Assembly: GCA_028753945.1 (NCBI GenBank)
Contig: JAPNXP010000004.1
Span: forward strand, 4,402,001-4,466,000
Direction of reading: 5' to 3'
Source of the DNA: Hexactinellida sp. DTS-2022
Taxonomy: Eukaryota; Porifera; Hexactinellida
DNA length: 64,000 bases
A program made the translations under genes and the position numbers. This document shows, one piece after another, positions 43,130 to 55,260 of the stretch. A model generated the notes under the pieces. That model searched no databases and was not told the origin of the DNA. It was given only the letters and a program-made list of their open reading frames with translations. Numbering within the stretch: the first letter of the stretch is position 1; every line of letters starts with the position of its first letter.

Positions 43130-46100
43130 ATGAGTAGTTTTTATGAAAAGGCATTGAAACCACGAAAAACCCTCAGTTCCCACCCGCACAACAACAGAGG
43201 ACAAGGTTCGGAAGTTATTGAGCTCCGGCGTATGGTGCAACATTTCCGAGTTTCAGAACTACAAGAGTTTTTACAGGCATTTGGTCATACACGCACTGGT
43301 AAGAAGCAAGTACTGCAGAATCGAGCTTACTCTCTGATTGCAAAAAATATAAACACAGTTCGCACAAAGATAAACGAAATAAACTCGAGACCACATAATA
43401 GCTCTAGCTTTTCCAACATGGCTTACAACATTCATCAAATCAAACCAGCTCCTTCTGAAATCCCGGCTATAAGTTCTAACCCGACTCCATTCCTTCAGGC
43501 CGGCAGCTCTCTCCTCCAGCAGGAAACCTCCGAGCCTCCGTACCCGACCCCGCACCCACAGCCCGCTGTGCTGCATCCGGATGTCAGGTCAGTTCTGGGT
43601 CACTTTGTGACTAATAACAAGTGTAAACTTCCTTTATACAGTATAACCTAGTTATTACGATCACCAAGGGGCTGTCATGCTTTCGCCTTGTCCGGAATAC
43701 GTATTACCCAATATCGTTTGTATTGGAAATGTTTTGAAGGGGACTGAAATAGTGTTCATACTAACGAAGTTCTACTATAATTTAATACATTGGAATCTCG
43801 TTTGTAGGAACACCAGAAAACCACAAAATGTTTCCCCATTTCCGAAATTCGTATTATCAGGTGTCACTGAGACTGAGTATTGAAGTGGGCCCAAATTAGA
43901 TGCTGTGTTTACATAGTATACTCTAGTTTTATTATAAATTTATTATTGTACGTATTCCTTAGGTTTATGAAACCTACTTTCTTTGAAGAACTGCACGTTC
44001 TAATCCGGCCGACTAGTCTAGCTGCGATTGCTAAGAAGAATTACCCTGGCAACCAAGGAATTCACCACGAGTCAACTCTGAAATTCGCTCTGTCCCCCCA
44101 GCAGCTAACTCACATAAAAGCTAACACAATAGAGCTGGAAGACAATCTCCATTTGGGAGATGTCAAACAGGTATTTGCTTTTAATTAGTGAACCTACAGT
44201 ATAACCTCGTTAGTACGAACACCAGGGGACCGTCAAAATGCGTTCGCCTTATCCTGAATTTTAACTAATATCATGTGTATTGAAAAGGCTTTGAAGGGGA
44301 CTGAAATAGTGTTCCTATTAATTAACTGGAATTGCGTATTAATTAACCGTGTTCGTACAGAAGAGGTTCTACTGTATCAACATAATTTTCTAATTAGTTT
44401 AGTTACATAAAGTGAGGTATATAACTGTGTTACGTAGTGATTTGTTTGTGTATACAAAAATTCTGCTATCATATTGTTATTCATGTAATAGGAACTTTCG
44501 AAACCACTCAATCGCTTATTATTGCATTGCTAACGTTGTCACAGTGCTTAGTTCTTGTTATTCTAATTTTAGATTTTGCTAAATCCATACCATTTATTCG
44601 AAGTTTGTTTCAATTTACTTGAGTTATTCATTACGCTCAAGGTTTCCAATTGAATAGTGTGAATTCGTCTAGACCTGCAATTTATTTATATTTTTAGATT
44701 CACACTTATTTGAATGCGTAATACTAACTGATCCTTTCATAATATCAATTAATATTTTAAGCTAAATATAGTATATTGTTACAACTTGAGGTTTCTTTAA
44801 CAGGTGTGAGTTCATGTCTTAGACAACACTTCTAGCGATGTAATAATCTGTATTAAATTCTCAAAAATAGCCAAATAGAATAGGTTAGAGAGTATTTATT
44901 TTCGATTAAGTCCGAATTGGATGCTTACTGTCTGTTTACTGACTCATTTGTAGTGATTGAGTTTCTTTACTTTATAACAATTTAGGGCTTTTGACCCCCT
45001 GGGGTCACGGGACCAATCAATTAATATATTTCGTTTCACACTTTTTTAAATAATTAATAAATTAATAATATTGCTTCCTTAATCCATATCCTGAATTCAT
45101 TCAGTAATATGTACTTTATATTTACTTTGTTATATTAGTTTGTAAACTAAACCTATAATATACTTACCTGTAACCTAGGTGCAAACTAAGTTCGATGTGC
45201 AAGTGCAACTACGTTTCTGCTTACAAGAAACGAGCTGTGAGCAAATTGACAACTTCCCTATAAACATGCACATTAAGGTAAACCACAAGTACATACAAGT
45301 CAACGGTTACCACCCCGGTCTCTCCAACAGACCCGAGTATAAGCGCACGGGTAAACCAGTTGATATCACGTCGCATTGCCGCAATGTGCCCCCTTCTGAG
45401 GTGAATTTGGTACAAATATACTGGACACCAGACCTGTACAATATTCCAACGGGACACGTGATAATGTGTTCTCTCGTAAAGACAATCAACAGCACTCAAT
45501 TACTCAACCAATTGAAATCGAAAGGTATTAAATTATTATTACAGAATCATATTATTACGTAGGTGTGTAATAATATATTCAGGTTTTAATTAGGAACTAA
45601 TTACATAATGATTATAAGAGCATATGGTTAATTTGTCTTATAATTCTGAAGCAATTAATTTAGCCTAATTATTCGGTTACATTTGTAATGGAAATGTTTA
45701 TATTATTAAGATCCATTATCTTGGGTCCCTCGGCTCAGCTAAGATTCGTGAATTTAAATTGATACTTTGATTACTTCAAAATAGTGCTTTTGAGTATAGA
45801 TACAGCTGCTTGTCAGGACCTACGTAAACTCGGGTCTGAATTATTTAATTAGTATCCATTTAAATTTCGAAGATTCGATTCTTACACCATAATTCGGTAT
45901 TATATAATTTGGGATTGTATAGGTTGAGTCAATATTTTTTTAAATCAAATTGACTGTACTGTTCCTGACAATACTGTGTACAATAAGCAGGCCTGACAAT
46001 CATAGGCGCAAAGTTTTACCTGTCTGAGGTTAAAGTTGGGGGTAGGCGCGGAGCGAGTGTAGCGAGCGATTCTTTGGGGGTCGGGGGGGGCTTTCCCCCC

Positions 46101-49100
46101 AAAAAAAATTGATTGCAACAAATGACATTTTTTGAATGAATTATACGTATATTTTACATCCAGAGGGCACGGTAACACACGCACCACTAATGTTGCCCCC
46201 CTTCAACTTTTTACGGGGGGACGTACGCCCCCCCCCCCCTGTTTGCGATACTGCTGACAATACTGTTCACAATATGCAGACCTGACTATACTGTTTCTCT
46301 TGTAGCTGTGCGCAGCGCCGACCACTCCAGAGCTCTGATAAAGGAGAAGTTCAAGATGTCTGACTGCGAGGTGTCGGCCACCAGCTACAGAGTGTCTCTC
46401 CTCTGTCCGCTCGGGAAAGTCAAGATGAACTACCCCTGCAGATCCAGGTCCTGTTCGCATCTGCAGTGCTTCGACGCAGAACTCTACCTGCAGATGAATG
46501 AGAAGAAGTCTACCTGGATTTGTCCCATCTGTGACAGACCCTCCCAGTTCGGCGACCTCATTCTAGACGACCTGTTCAGCGAGATTCTGCAGCAGGCGCG
46601 TGGGTTCGATGAGATTGAGTTTGACCAGGACGGGAGTTGGTACAGCATTTCTGAGAAGGGAGAGAAGGGGAGGAAGATGACTACCCTGTTTCCCACTCCG
46701 CTGGCCTACGACCCTTCTAAGGCGCCCATTGTGCTAGACCTGTCTCCGTCCTCCGAAAGCAAGTCCGGGCCTGACAACACCGCCAGCGACTCCGAGTCTC
46801 CCTCGCCAGACCTCAAACCTCCGAAGGGGAAAGATTCCAACTTTATCGATCTGACACTGGACTCAGACACTGACTCTGAAAGCGACATTCCAACCTCCAC
46901 AATGGTCAACACGATCCCTCCCACCTTCTACCACCACGCGACTCCCCAGCATAACCACATACGCTTCGAGTCTCCGTCCTTCATGGATCTGCATACCTCC
47001 GTACCCACAGACACACATTCCAATGTGTCATACCTGACACCGCATCAGATGACGTCATCTCTCACGCTGCCCAGCACGCACATCATAACTCACTCCACTC
47101 CGCAGCACACTATCGCAGGCAAACAAGCCGTCTCTCACAGTAGAATGCATCCCTCCTCCCCGCACCATGCCAACAAGAGGTTGGTTAATTGGAATGTTAA
47201 TGTTTACAAGACATGCTCCTTCTTTGGTATATTAATTAACCCGCGAACCCGCATCGAAAAGGTCAATTTTTTAATGACTTTTCAACTGCTGAAAAATTAC
47301 ATTAGAAAAGTGTTTGACAATATAAGTACGTACGTAATTCCTTTTTGTATCCAGGTTACTTATTCAGTAAACTCCCATAATACCCAAGTGGTATATAACG
47401 AAATAACCGCTTATAACGAAATGGATATTTCCCCCAGAACACTAAATGCATTATATTACGAAGAAATTTCACTAAATGCATATATAACGAAGAAATTTAC
47501 AGGTCCCAAGCACTACATTATAATGAGAGTTCACTGGATATTGATATATCCTATAAAAAGAGAGGGGTACTATTTAATTGGAAGAAGTATTAATTAATTA
47601 ATTAATGCACAATTAATCTAAAAATTCCCTTTGTTTATATGATGATCAACTAAATTGCGTATGCTTTCACCTTTAAAGATGATTTAAGAATAGCTATTAT
47701 TACATTATTCTATTATAAAGTAACCGTTTAATGAGAATATTTTTGTGTCGATTCATCACTGAATAAGCAGAATATCACGTATATTTCTATATTGTCATAA
47801 ACAATGCACCGTATAATCTAATTAGAGTCATTTAGTTAATTATTCGAAAGTCTACAGATCACTTTATAAAATATAATTATATACTCCAATGTACATACAA
47901 CACATTCTGATATACAATCAGGGAGATAACTTATTAAACAATGGGAATATTCGTATATTACTATGCAATGGTAAATTATACAATGGCTAACGGGCTTCCT
48001 TAATATATTTCCTACTTTAAAATTTACCGAAGTTATATTTCAGCAGTTCCATTCATTAGAATAGTATTCACTCTTAACCACATATAATCCCGATACAATT
48101 GCACCTCTTTAGTACAAACACCAGGGGGACATCAAAATGCGTTCGCCTTATTCGGAATTCGTATTTTCTGGTGTCATTTGTATTGAAAAGGCTCTGAGGA
48201 AGTTCGTATTATCCGGAATTTAATATTAACCGTGTTCGTACTACGAGGTTCTACAGTATACAGGGCCGGCGGAAGCAGTTATAAAGTGGTCAGGCCATGG
48301 CTTGACCTAACTAGTGACGTAAGAGTGGCCAGGCTATTGCCCTGGCCACTTGATAAAAGTGGTCAGGCCATGGCTTGACCTAACTAGTGACGTAAGAGTG
48401 GTCAGGCTATTGCCCTGGCCACTTGATAAAAGTGGTCAGGCCATGGCTTGACCTAACTAGTGACGTAAGAGTGGTCAGGCTATTGCCCTGGCCACTTGAT
48501 AAAAGTGGTCAGGCCATGGCCTGACTGCCCTGACCTTCCGCTGCCCCTGGTACATTTTATGTTTGAAGTATAAGCGAGGGAGCTAAGTCCTTGTGCAAGA
48601 TTTGAAACGCCCGTAGCGCAGAGCGAACAGCTGTTATTATTAATACAATCAAGATAACTGTCTAACGGGACGAATTGAATGAATTTTGGTTTTGAAAATT
48701 TGTAAGAACTCAGATAACTTTGAGATTGTTTATTTCTGTAGACACAAGTCCTTCCATCCTACGAACACATTCCTATCCACCATTCCCAACACCCAGACCC
48801 TCTCTCACAAGCACTCTCCACAGATTCACGCCCAGCAGCGGTCCCCTGACTCCACCACAGACACGAGTAGCGTCACATACGTCTCCTACCCTGCTACCTA
48901 TCTGCAGGTGCCCCTCCCTCTCGAGCAGAGCGCCGCCGAGTCCCTCAGCTCCTCTCACAGCTCGCAGCAGTCCGGCGGCTCTCCGCAGGCGATAGCCTAC
49001 GCGCTGCCCGCCAGCCTCGGGTACGCCGGCTACCATTCTGGTCAGTTGCTATTCGTGCGATCAGCTGGGCCTTGTTCTCTGATACTTTATTTAACTCTGT

Positions 49101-50955
49101 ATTCTTAAAATTTTGAGAAAAATTATTAGATTTAAAACGTTAATTACCGCCCTAAAAGTTCCTAATAATAATTAAAACACCTTGGACGATAAGGTTTGTT
49201 CGATTCCCTAAAATCCAGTATTATGCCATCATTTATGTTAATTATACATGACTTCATATTAATATAATATTTTATAACTTCTTATACAGATGCGTAGCTA
49301 GGCCTGCATAAGGAGCGACACTGGTAGATTATGGGTGCGGAATTTCCGCACTATAGTATTATACTAGTCAAAATGCCCGCTAGTAACTAGTGGGTATTTT
49401 GGTGGGCACAATTTCTTTGGGTGAGGCCTGTGCCCAAAAGCCGCACTCAGGCTACACCTCTGCTCTTATAGTTATGCGAAATCCTTGGTTGTCAGCATGG
49501 CCGAATCATGGGTCTCTGGGATCATAGGCTGGGTAAAATTAGGGGCCCCCTCCCCCCTTCAATCAAAATATGGATCACAAAATAACTAGTATATTTAATT
49601 GTATGATCACGATCCCTTCGGTCTCAAGTTAACTGGCGCTACGCGGCCTTACTCCTGATCAAACAATAAATTACATAGTTTGTTAATAATTGTCTTAGTC
49701 ATATACATCCCATCCCTTCAAGCATTTTGCATACTCACAATATGTTACGTAAAACCCAATGAAAGCCTACTTCTGGGTCGATTTTGAATTTTAATTAATT
49801 TGTTCACCTATTTGTGTAAACAACAACAACACTAACAACAACAACAACAACAACAACAATTATTGAAATTAGAAATTTGTAACTGCGAAATTTGAAATCA
49901 GCATACTTGTTTACCTATTATAAAATTTTGAAGTTAGTGTCTATCTCAATTATAAATGCGGTTTCGATTCCCCCATCACTTTAATACACCCGGCAAGCAC
50001 AAACACACACAAACAAAGAAACAATCGTGCTTTTAATATATAGATTGTAATTTAATTACTTATTAGTAGGCCAATAATTACGTTTTGATAGATCAACAAT
50101 GTATTAATTAATGTAAAAACTTACGACGAGCAGATTATATCGGGCCCCTAGGCTGCAGCCTACTTAGCCTATTGGGTGATCCGGCCCTGGTTGTCAGATT
50201 TCGCAAATGTTTTGGTCAGATTCGATTCTAAACCTTATTGGAAATGTCCATATAGCCATATTCTTGAATTATTTGCCTTATAATTTATATACTACATTAG
50301 AATTAAGAAAAAGTCAAAAATTATTAGTGAATATGACCTCGTCTGTTTGGTGAACAGTTTTTTGCCTACGGTAGTACCTAGTATGAAACTTTTATACTTT
50401 ATTTAGTTGAGTTCGCATATTATGAAGACTCTCCTTACACAAATTTTTGCTTTTAAAGTTCAAATATAAGAGTATACGTATTTGGTTTAATTTTCAATAC
50501 CATATTTATTTACCAATTTAGTTGCAAGTTCTTATTGCAAAAACAACAACAATTATTCGAATATTATTTAGTAAAAATATTCTCTCTGAATAGTTTTTTA
50601 TATTTATACTTTTAATATAGTTATTCCACTACAAAACCTTGATGGACAGAATTTGGACGGAGTGAACGCACTGGATTTGGTTGGGATAATTCAAGCTGAG
50701 TACTTAAACTCAGTTCCACAGAACATCAACGATAGCATGTCTCCCTCGATTCTACAACAAGAGAATATTATTTTTAATGACCCACAGTTGAGCACAAATC
50801 CGGGTCATATTTATGCCACACATTACCAACATCATGGACTGTTAGAAGAAGATAATGACCACACCCAAATTGTTAGGTTACAAATCCCATCAGAAGTTTA
50901 TGATGATACAAATAGTACTAGTAGTATCATTGCTATTGATTGCCCATCGAATTGA
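43130..50955 (+). CDS. PIAS: PIAS-family SUMO E3 ligase, six exons
   Basis: Exons: 43130-43587, 43963-44170, 45179-45524, 46306-47179, 48742-49040, 50621-50955. All have GT-AG borders with matching phases (2, 0, 1, 2, 1), giving 839 residues. SAP DNA-binding motif about 33-70; PINIT domain about 153-335 (LIRPTSLAAIAKKN...VQVQLRFCLQETSC); SP-RING about 365-415 with Cys387, His389, Cys410 and Cys413 as zinc ligands and YLQMNEKKSTWICPICD as the signature. SUMO-interacting motifs are IVLDLS at about 479-484 and FIDLTLDSDTDSESD at about 517. The C-terminal third is Ser/Thr/Pro-rich and poorly conserved. It transfers SUMO with UBC9 in the nucleus (family knowledge). Vertebrates have four PIAS genes, so this is best called the pro-orthologue. 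Exon 6 stands between two inverted hAT copies. Confidence 0.93.
43639..43776. mobile_element. pogo-like MITE in PIAS intron 1
   Basis: Begins TA-CAGTATAACCTAGTTATT and ends ACTAACGAAGTTCTACTA. CCTCGTTA type, diverged. A second partial copy follows at about 43788-43880. Confidence 0.72.
44197..44374. mobile_element. pogo-like MITE in PIAS intron 2
   Basis: TA-CAGTATAACCTCGTTAGTAC to AGAAGAGGTTCTACTG-TA, only 26 bases after the exon 2 donor. Confidence 0.85.
46001..46253. mobile_element. CATAGGCG-family element, copy 3
   Basis: Left end CATAGGCGCAAAG, right end GTTTGCGATACTG, exact 8-bp duplication CTGACAAT at 45993-46000 and 46254-46261. It lies in PIAS intron 3, ending about 50 bases before exon 4. 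The poly-G and poly-C tracts match part of 37352-38508 in inverted orientation. Confidence 0.8.
47365..47536. mobile_element. pogo-like MITE, GTTATAACGA type
   Basis: Begins CAGTAAACTCCCATAATACC and ends AATGAGAGTTCACTG. In PIAS intron 4; read-through of exon 4 would run into it. Confidence 0.78.
48095..48256. mobile_element. pogo-like MITE, CCTCGTTA type, diverged
   Basis: TA-CAATTGCACCTCTTTAGTAC to TACTACGAGGTTCTACAG, in PIAS intron 4 directly beside the 73-bp repeat element. Confidence 0.72.
48261..48549. mobile_element. Element with 73-bp tandem repeats
   Basis: Outer ends CAGGGCCGGCGGAAG and CTTCCGCTGCCCCTG are imperfect inverted repeats. Between them a 73-bp unit starting GTGGTCAGGCCATGGC begins at 48286, 48359, 48432 and 48505 (the last partial). 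Each unit contains AGTGG(C/T)CAGG and its inverse CCTGGCCACTT, so it can fold on itself. No matching 8-bp duplication seen. Confidence 0.85.
49286..49462. mobile_element. hAT-like MITE in PIAS intron 5
   Basis: Ends CAGATGCGTAGCTAGGCCTG and CAGGCTACACCTCTG, flanked by TTCTTATA and CTCTTATA (7 of 8 bases equal). Confidence 0.75.
49496..50189 (-). mobile_element. hAT-like composite, copy A (in PIAS intron 5)
   Basis: Ends CATGGCCGAATC and GGATCCGGCC-type GATCCGGCCCTG, exact 8-bp duplication GTTGTCAG at 49488-49495 and 50190-50197. It carries a Helitron-like insert (about 49620-50047 on the minus strand). It is 694 bp and the inverted counterpart of 51285-52371. Confidence 0.9.
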
Positions 50956-51284
50956 TTATTTCTCGATTCTCGACCGAACAGTCGATTTTATATGTTCGTA
51001 TACTGCATGTGAATTTTCATTTGTTTAAGTAGATAGGTATTCTGTGCATATGTTCGGTATATTAATAAATCAATGAATTATCCACTTTACCATTCAAATT
51101 AATTGCAGGCAACTTAACTGCCCGACGTACTATTCCTAATTTCCTATTAGAACTTATGACAATATTCTTAAGCACTGTTTCCAATTCCAAACTTTTTTCC
51201 ACTAGAACTTTTCACCTAATATTTCATATTTTGCCTTTTATATAATTCCCAAAAGCCAAGATACGCTTGGAATTCAGTCATAGC

Positions 51285-52371
51285 CAGGGCCGGATCACCC
51301 AATAGGCTAAGTAGGCTGCAGCCTAGGGGCCCGTCGATTCTGGGGGCCCGATATAATCTGCTCGTCGTAAGTTTTTACATTAATTAATACATTGTTGATC
51401 TATCAAAACGTAATTATTGGCCTACTAATCTATATTATTAAATCTCGATTGTTGTGTGTGTGTGTGTGTGTGTGTGTTTGTTTGTTTGTCCGGATTGTAT
51501 TAGAGTGACGGGGGAATCGAAACCGCATTTATAATTGAGATAGACACTAACTTCAAAATTTATAATAGGTAAACAAGTATGCTGATTTCATACTTGTTTA
51601 CCTATTATAATATGAGTATCTAATAATGACTCTAATATGAGTATTTGTTGTTGTTGTTGTTTACACAAATAGGTAAACAAATTAATGAAAATCAAAATCA
51701 TAACGTCCCTATCTACCATTTCCATGGTAGAAAATGTGAGGAGTAAGGCCGCACAGCGGCCGTTAACTTGAGGTGCGTAGCACCGATCTGTCGCAAAGCG
51801 ACCGAGACCGAAGGGCTAGTAAGTAATTAAATTACAATCTATATATTAAAAGCACGATTGTTTCTTTGTTTGTGTGTGTTTGTGTTTGCCGGGTGTATTA
51901 AAGTGATGGGGGAATCGAAACCGCATTTATAATTGAGATAGACACTAACTTCAAAATTTATAATAGGTAAACAAGTATGCTGATTTCAAATTTCGCAGTT
52001 ACAAATTTCTAATTTCAATAATTGTTGTTGTTGTTGTTGTTAGTGTTGTTGTTTACACAAATAGGTGAACAAATTAATTAAAATTCAAAATCGACCCAGA
52101 AGTAGGCTTTCATTGGGTTTTACGTAACATATTGTGAGTATGCAAAATGCTTGAAGGGATGTATATGACTAAGACAATTATTAACAAACTATGTAATTTA
52201 TTGTTTGATCAGGAGTAAGGCCGCGTAGCGCCAGTTAACTTGAGACCGAAGGGATCGTGATCATACAATTAAATATACTAGTTATTTTGTGATCCATATT
52301 TTGATTGAAGGGGGGAGGGGGCCCCTAATTTTACCCAGCCTATGATCCCAGAGACCCATGATTCGGCCATG
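51285..52371 (+). mobile_element. hAT-like composite, copy B (downstream of PIAS)
   Basis: Ends CAGGGCCGGATCACCC and GATTCGGCCATG, exact 8-bp duplication GTCATAGC at 51277-51284 and 52372-52379. Removing the nested Helitron of 391 bp leaves 696 bp, against 694 bp in copy A. It carries the same older Helitron-like insert at about 51839-52257. Confidence 0.9.
51429..51819 (+). mobile_element. Non-autonomous Helitron, copy 2, with empty site
   Basis: Inserted between A51428 and T51820: starts TCTATATTATTAAATC and ends CGAAGGGCTAG. Copy A of the host hAT shows the uninterrupted target (complement of GGCCTACTAATAAGTAATT near 50050-50090), so both ends are fixed to the base. Near the 3-prime end are GGCCGC-ACA-GCGGCC, GGTGC-GTA-GCACC and GTCGC-AAA-GCGAC. 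A GT microsatellite follows the 5-prime end. Confidence 0.94.
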
Positions 52372-52887
52372 GTCATAGCCATGGATTTAAAATATAATTA
52401 TTTAAATTGAAACATTATATATCGGAACACGTTAGTATGTTAGAACTATCGACTTAAGGCAATATACCAAAATGATTTTTAGAGTAAAATATACTTCGAA
52501 CTTTGTTCTATTTTTCCGGAAATTTTAAAAGTTTTTTGATAGAAGTTATGGAATTTATATAATCCTAATTGGAGACACTGGTCTTTAATTAACCGGAGTC
52601 CACTGTATCAAATTATGCCATATCATATGAATAGGTTATTACCTTATTCCTGACGTACTTAGGATATCTAAATTTGCAAATGATTATTTGCCTAACTGGC
52701 ACTGTGTCATAGGTCAAATGAAGTGAAGAGACATTCGTACTTTCAATGATTTCTATACACTACTTACTCAGGGGATCAGCTTACATGGAAATGGTAATAA
52801 AACATTTATACTTTACTTATACGTTACACAATCTGTGCAAAATGTTATTAAAACAAACAAAAATTAGAAATATTAGATCTTGTACTT

Positions 52888-53085
52888 CAGGGGTTTTTTT
52901 AAGGTTGAAACCTTGGTGCAACTCAGCGCGGCCTTGGTGTAACTCAACACTGTATCGGCCGCGGCCGACCCTTAATCGTGGTGTAACTCAATACTGCAGA
53001 GGCCGCTGCCGATCCGAATCGTGGTGTAATTCCAAAAAATCTTGGTGCAAATTTTACACCAAGAACGGCCTTAAAAAAAATCCTG
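52888..53085. mobile_element. hAT-like MITE with GTGTAACTCA repeats
   Basis: Ends CAGGGGTTTTTTTAAGG and CCTTAAAAAAAATCCTG, exact 8-bp duplication TTGTACTT at 52880-52887 and 53086-53093. TTGGTG(C/T)AACTCA recurs with GGCCGCGGCC-type segments between. Confidence 0.92.
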
Positions 53086-53099
53086 TTGTACTTGCCATT

Positions 53100-54240
53100 C
53101 CAGGCATTTGGCATTTGAGTACTAATTTAGCGTTCTCATTGACACAATTCAATAAATTTGTGAATCCGAAATTCGTGTTCAGCATACTTGTTTCCCACTA
53201 ATACCCGTTGGAAGCTAGCCTCTTGGTTTATTTTGAATTTCATTTATATACAAGACAGGACATGTATGGATTTCCTGTTGTACATATTTGATGCAAACAA
53301 TTTCCCAAATATTCCCCCAGTTTGATACCCTATTATAATTACATATACAGTTAGTATAACTTTTCCACTGGCGGTAAAGTCTTGTGAAAGGACTGTAATA
53401 ATGTATTTTCTAGCAGAATGCTATATCAGCATAGTTCCATTGAATCAATACTTCAGAAACATGGCGATTACATGATTATGCGAGAATCCGAAAAAGTCAC
53501 AACATGAACAGGTGCCTTTTCAATTCATTTCTCTAAGGCCATTATAATCAACTGATCGACTTCGCTGATACGTAAACTGCTTATTCAACAAGGACTAAGT
53601 GCAACAACATTCTATATACATATATGGTTACAACCACAAAAATGCATTTAATTTAATTACATCGTAATGAAGGCAGATGGCAATGGTACACAAATATCTC
53701 GACTACGAAATGACGATGGCGCATATTTCTGTCTAATCACTTTAACCTTGTGCTTAGAGAATAAACACTGATTACGGACTTGTATTGTTGTTGGTATATT
53801 GTGACACATCTAGATATAATTAATTAATTAACCACATATGTTATAACAAATAATTTACAGGAAATTAATTAATATTGGTTAATCGGAGCAATATAAACTT
53901 TGAGAATTTACCATTATAATAGTCACATGAGAAGTTAACAAGGCTAAACGGCTTATTATTTGATAGTTGTCGTTCTAATTGTGTCTTAAATGAAATTTAT
54001 TGTAATGTAAATGATTACTTGAATAACCACATTAGTTGACAGATTGTATTGCATTACTCATTTCTAGGAAATTAGCTCAGCTTGTATGATATCACTATAC
54101 TACGTTGCTTTTCATTGTATAATATTACATTGAGTTTCAAATTTAGGCTAGGTAAGATTTACATTATTTAAAATTCCATCTAATGATAGGGAAAGGGCCA
54201 TTCAAACATTACGTAATGCTTCCAAAGGGGAAAGGGGTCA
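53100..54240. other. Spacer without a recognised gene
   Basis: A fragment of Helitron interior (CAGCATACTTGTTT, ATACCCGTTGGAAGCTA) lies at about 53175-53230. The rest is AT-rich and I see nothing in it. Confidence 0.5.
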
Positions 54241-54243
54241 ACC

Positions 54244-54324
54244 CATAGGCGCCGATAGTGCCGATTTGGGCGGGTCCGTACCCGCCCAAATTTTAGAGGA
54301 AATCAAAAGAAATCAGCGCCAATG
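54244..54324. mobile_element. CATAGGCG-family element, copy 4 (81 bp)
   Basis: Ends CATAGGCGCCGATAGT and CAGCGCCAATG, exact 8-bp duplication GGTCAACC at 54236-54243 and 54325-54332. The centre is the palindrome GGGCGGGTCCGTACCCGCCC. Confidence 0.85.
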
Positions 54325-54345
54325 GGTCAACCAATGTGTGACCGC

Positions 54346-55180
54346 TTTTTACTGTGCCGACTATACTATAGTATAGTGGCCCAGTTATAATCTTACTACT
54401 TTGGTTTGGTCCTACACAGAATAGAGTTTTATTTACTAAGAACTGAAATTTTCAGGACAGGTCTCATGGGTTACAGATGTGCACCTGGGGGGTCACGATT
54501 TTTTATTACATCTTTTGGACACATTTTACCCCTGTTTAATGTTAGAATAGGAACAATAAATAGTGCCGAATATTAAATTTATATGCATTCAATAGAAAAT
54601 ATAATTCTACACCTTTTCACAGTGCACGAATTTTCAAATTGGGCTTCGTTTGTGCCACAATTGAGTTGGAAATTACCTTCGTTTACTAACACTTCAGTTC
54701 AATTGAAAGTCTTAAATCAAATTCTATTGTTTCAACTGATTAGTATAAAGATTCAACTTGTGAAGATCGGGTAGGCTTCTATTATCCATTGAAAACTAAG
54801 ATTTTACATTCCATATCAACGACAGTTTATATGAATATATTTACTTCTGAGCATAGGCGTCGGAAATGGGGCCGCCCGGCCCAAAGGCTCCGGGGTCGGC
54901 CCAATCGAATCCGGGGCCGCGACATTCACTGCATAAATAAATATCCGTGGGTCCGACGCCTATGCTTCTGAGAGAATATTCTTGCACAATGGATATACTG
55001 ACATATTTAATTCTAATTAATTCCTCTGTATTTATCTTATAGAGACGGTTCCGATTAGATAATTGGGGTTATCGAGTGCGCTGAATTCAAATATTGTAGT
55101 GAAGTTTAATTTAGATTAATAATTATTGTAAATAATTGAACTTAATTTATTTTGCTGTATAAGAATAGCTTACAATATAG
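54346..55180 (+). repeat. Dispersed copy of the 1-8.4 kb array unit
   Basis: Starts with the 18-bp palindrome ACTATACTATAGTATAGT. Continues with TTTTCAGGACAGG, CATGGGTTACAGATGTGCAC, GTTTCAACT and TTATTTTGCTGTATA in the order seen at about 612-1500 and 1-70. It is interrupted by the element at 54852-54964. Confidence 0.8.
54852..54964. mobile_element. CATAGGCG-family element, copy 5 (113 bp)
   Basis: Ends CATAGGCGTCGGA and TCCGACGCCTATG are perfect inverted repeats, exact 8-bp duplication CTTCTGAG at 54844-54851 and 54965-54972. The GC-rich interior contrasts with the AT-rich host repeat. Confidence 0.93.
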
Positions 55181-55260
55181 GAAAATAAATAATAGACTCT
55201 AGAGGCTAACTTTCGACAGTTACAATATGTATGTATATGCGAATAGAATTTAGTAGTATA

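Noticed and set aside
46308-47597. Open frame of 429 codons running past PIAS exon 4
   Set aside because: After 47179 it runs through a GT donor into intron sequence and a pogo-like MITE; the phase-matched exon at 48742 restores Ser/Pro-rich PIAS-like sequence.
49496-52371. Single long palindrome or LTR pair around PIAS exon 6
   Set aside because: Each arm has its own distinct 8-bp duplication, so these are two insertions.
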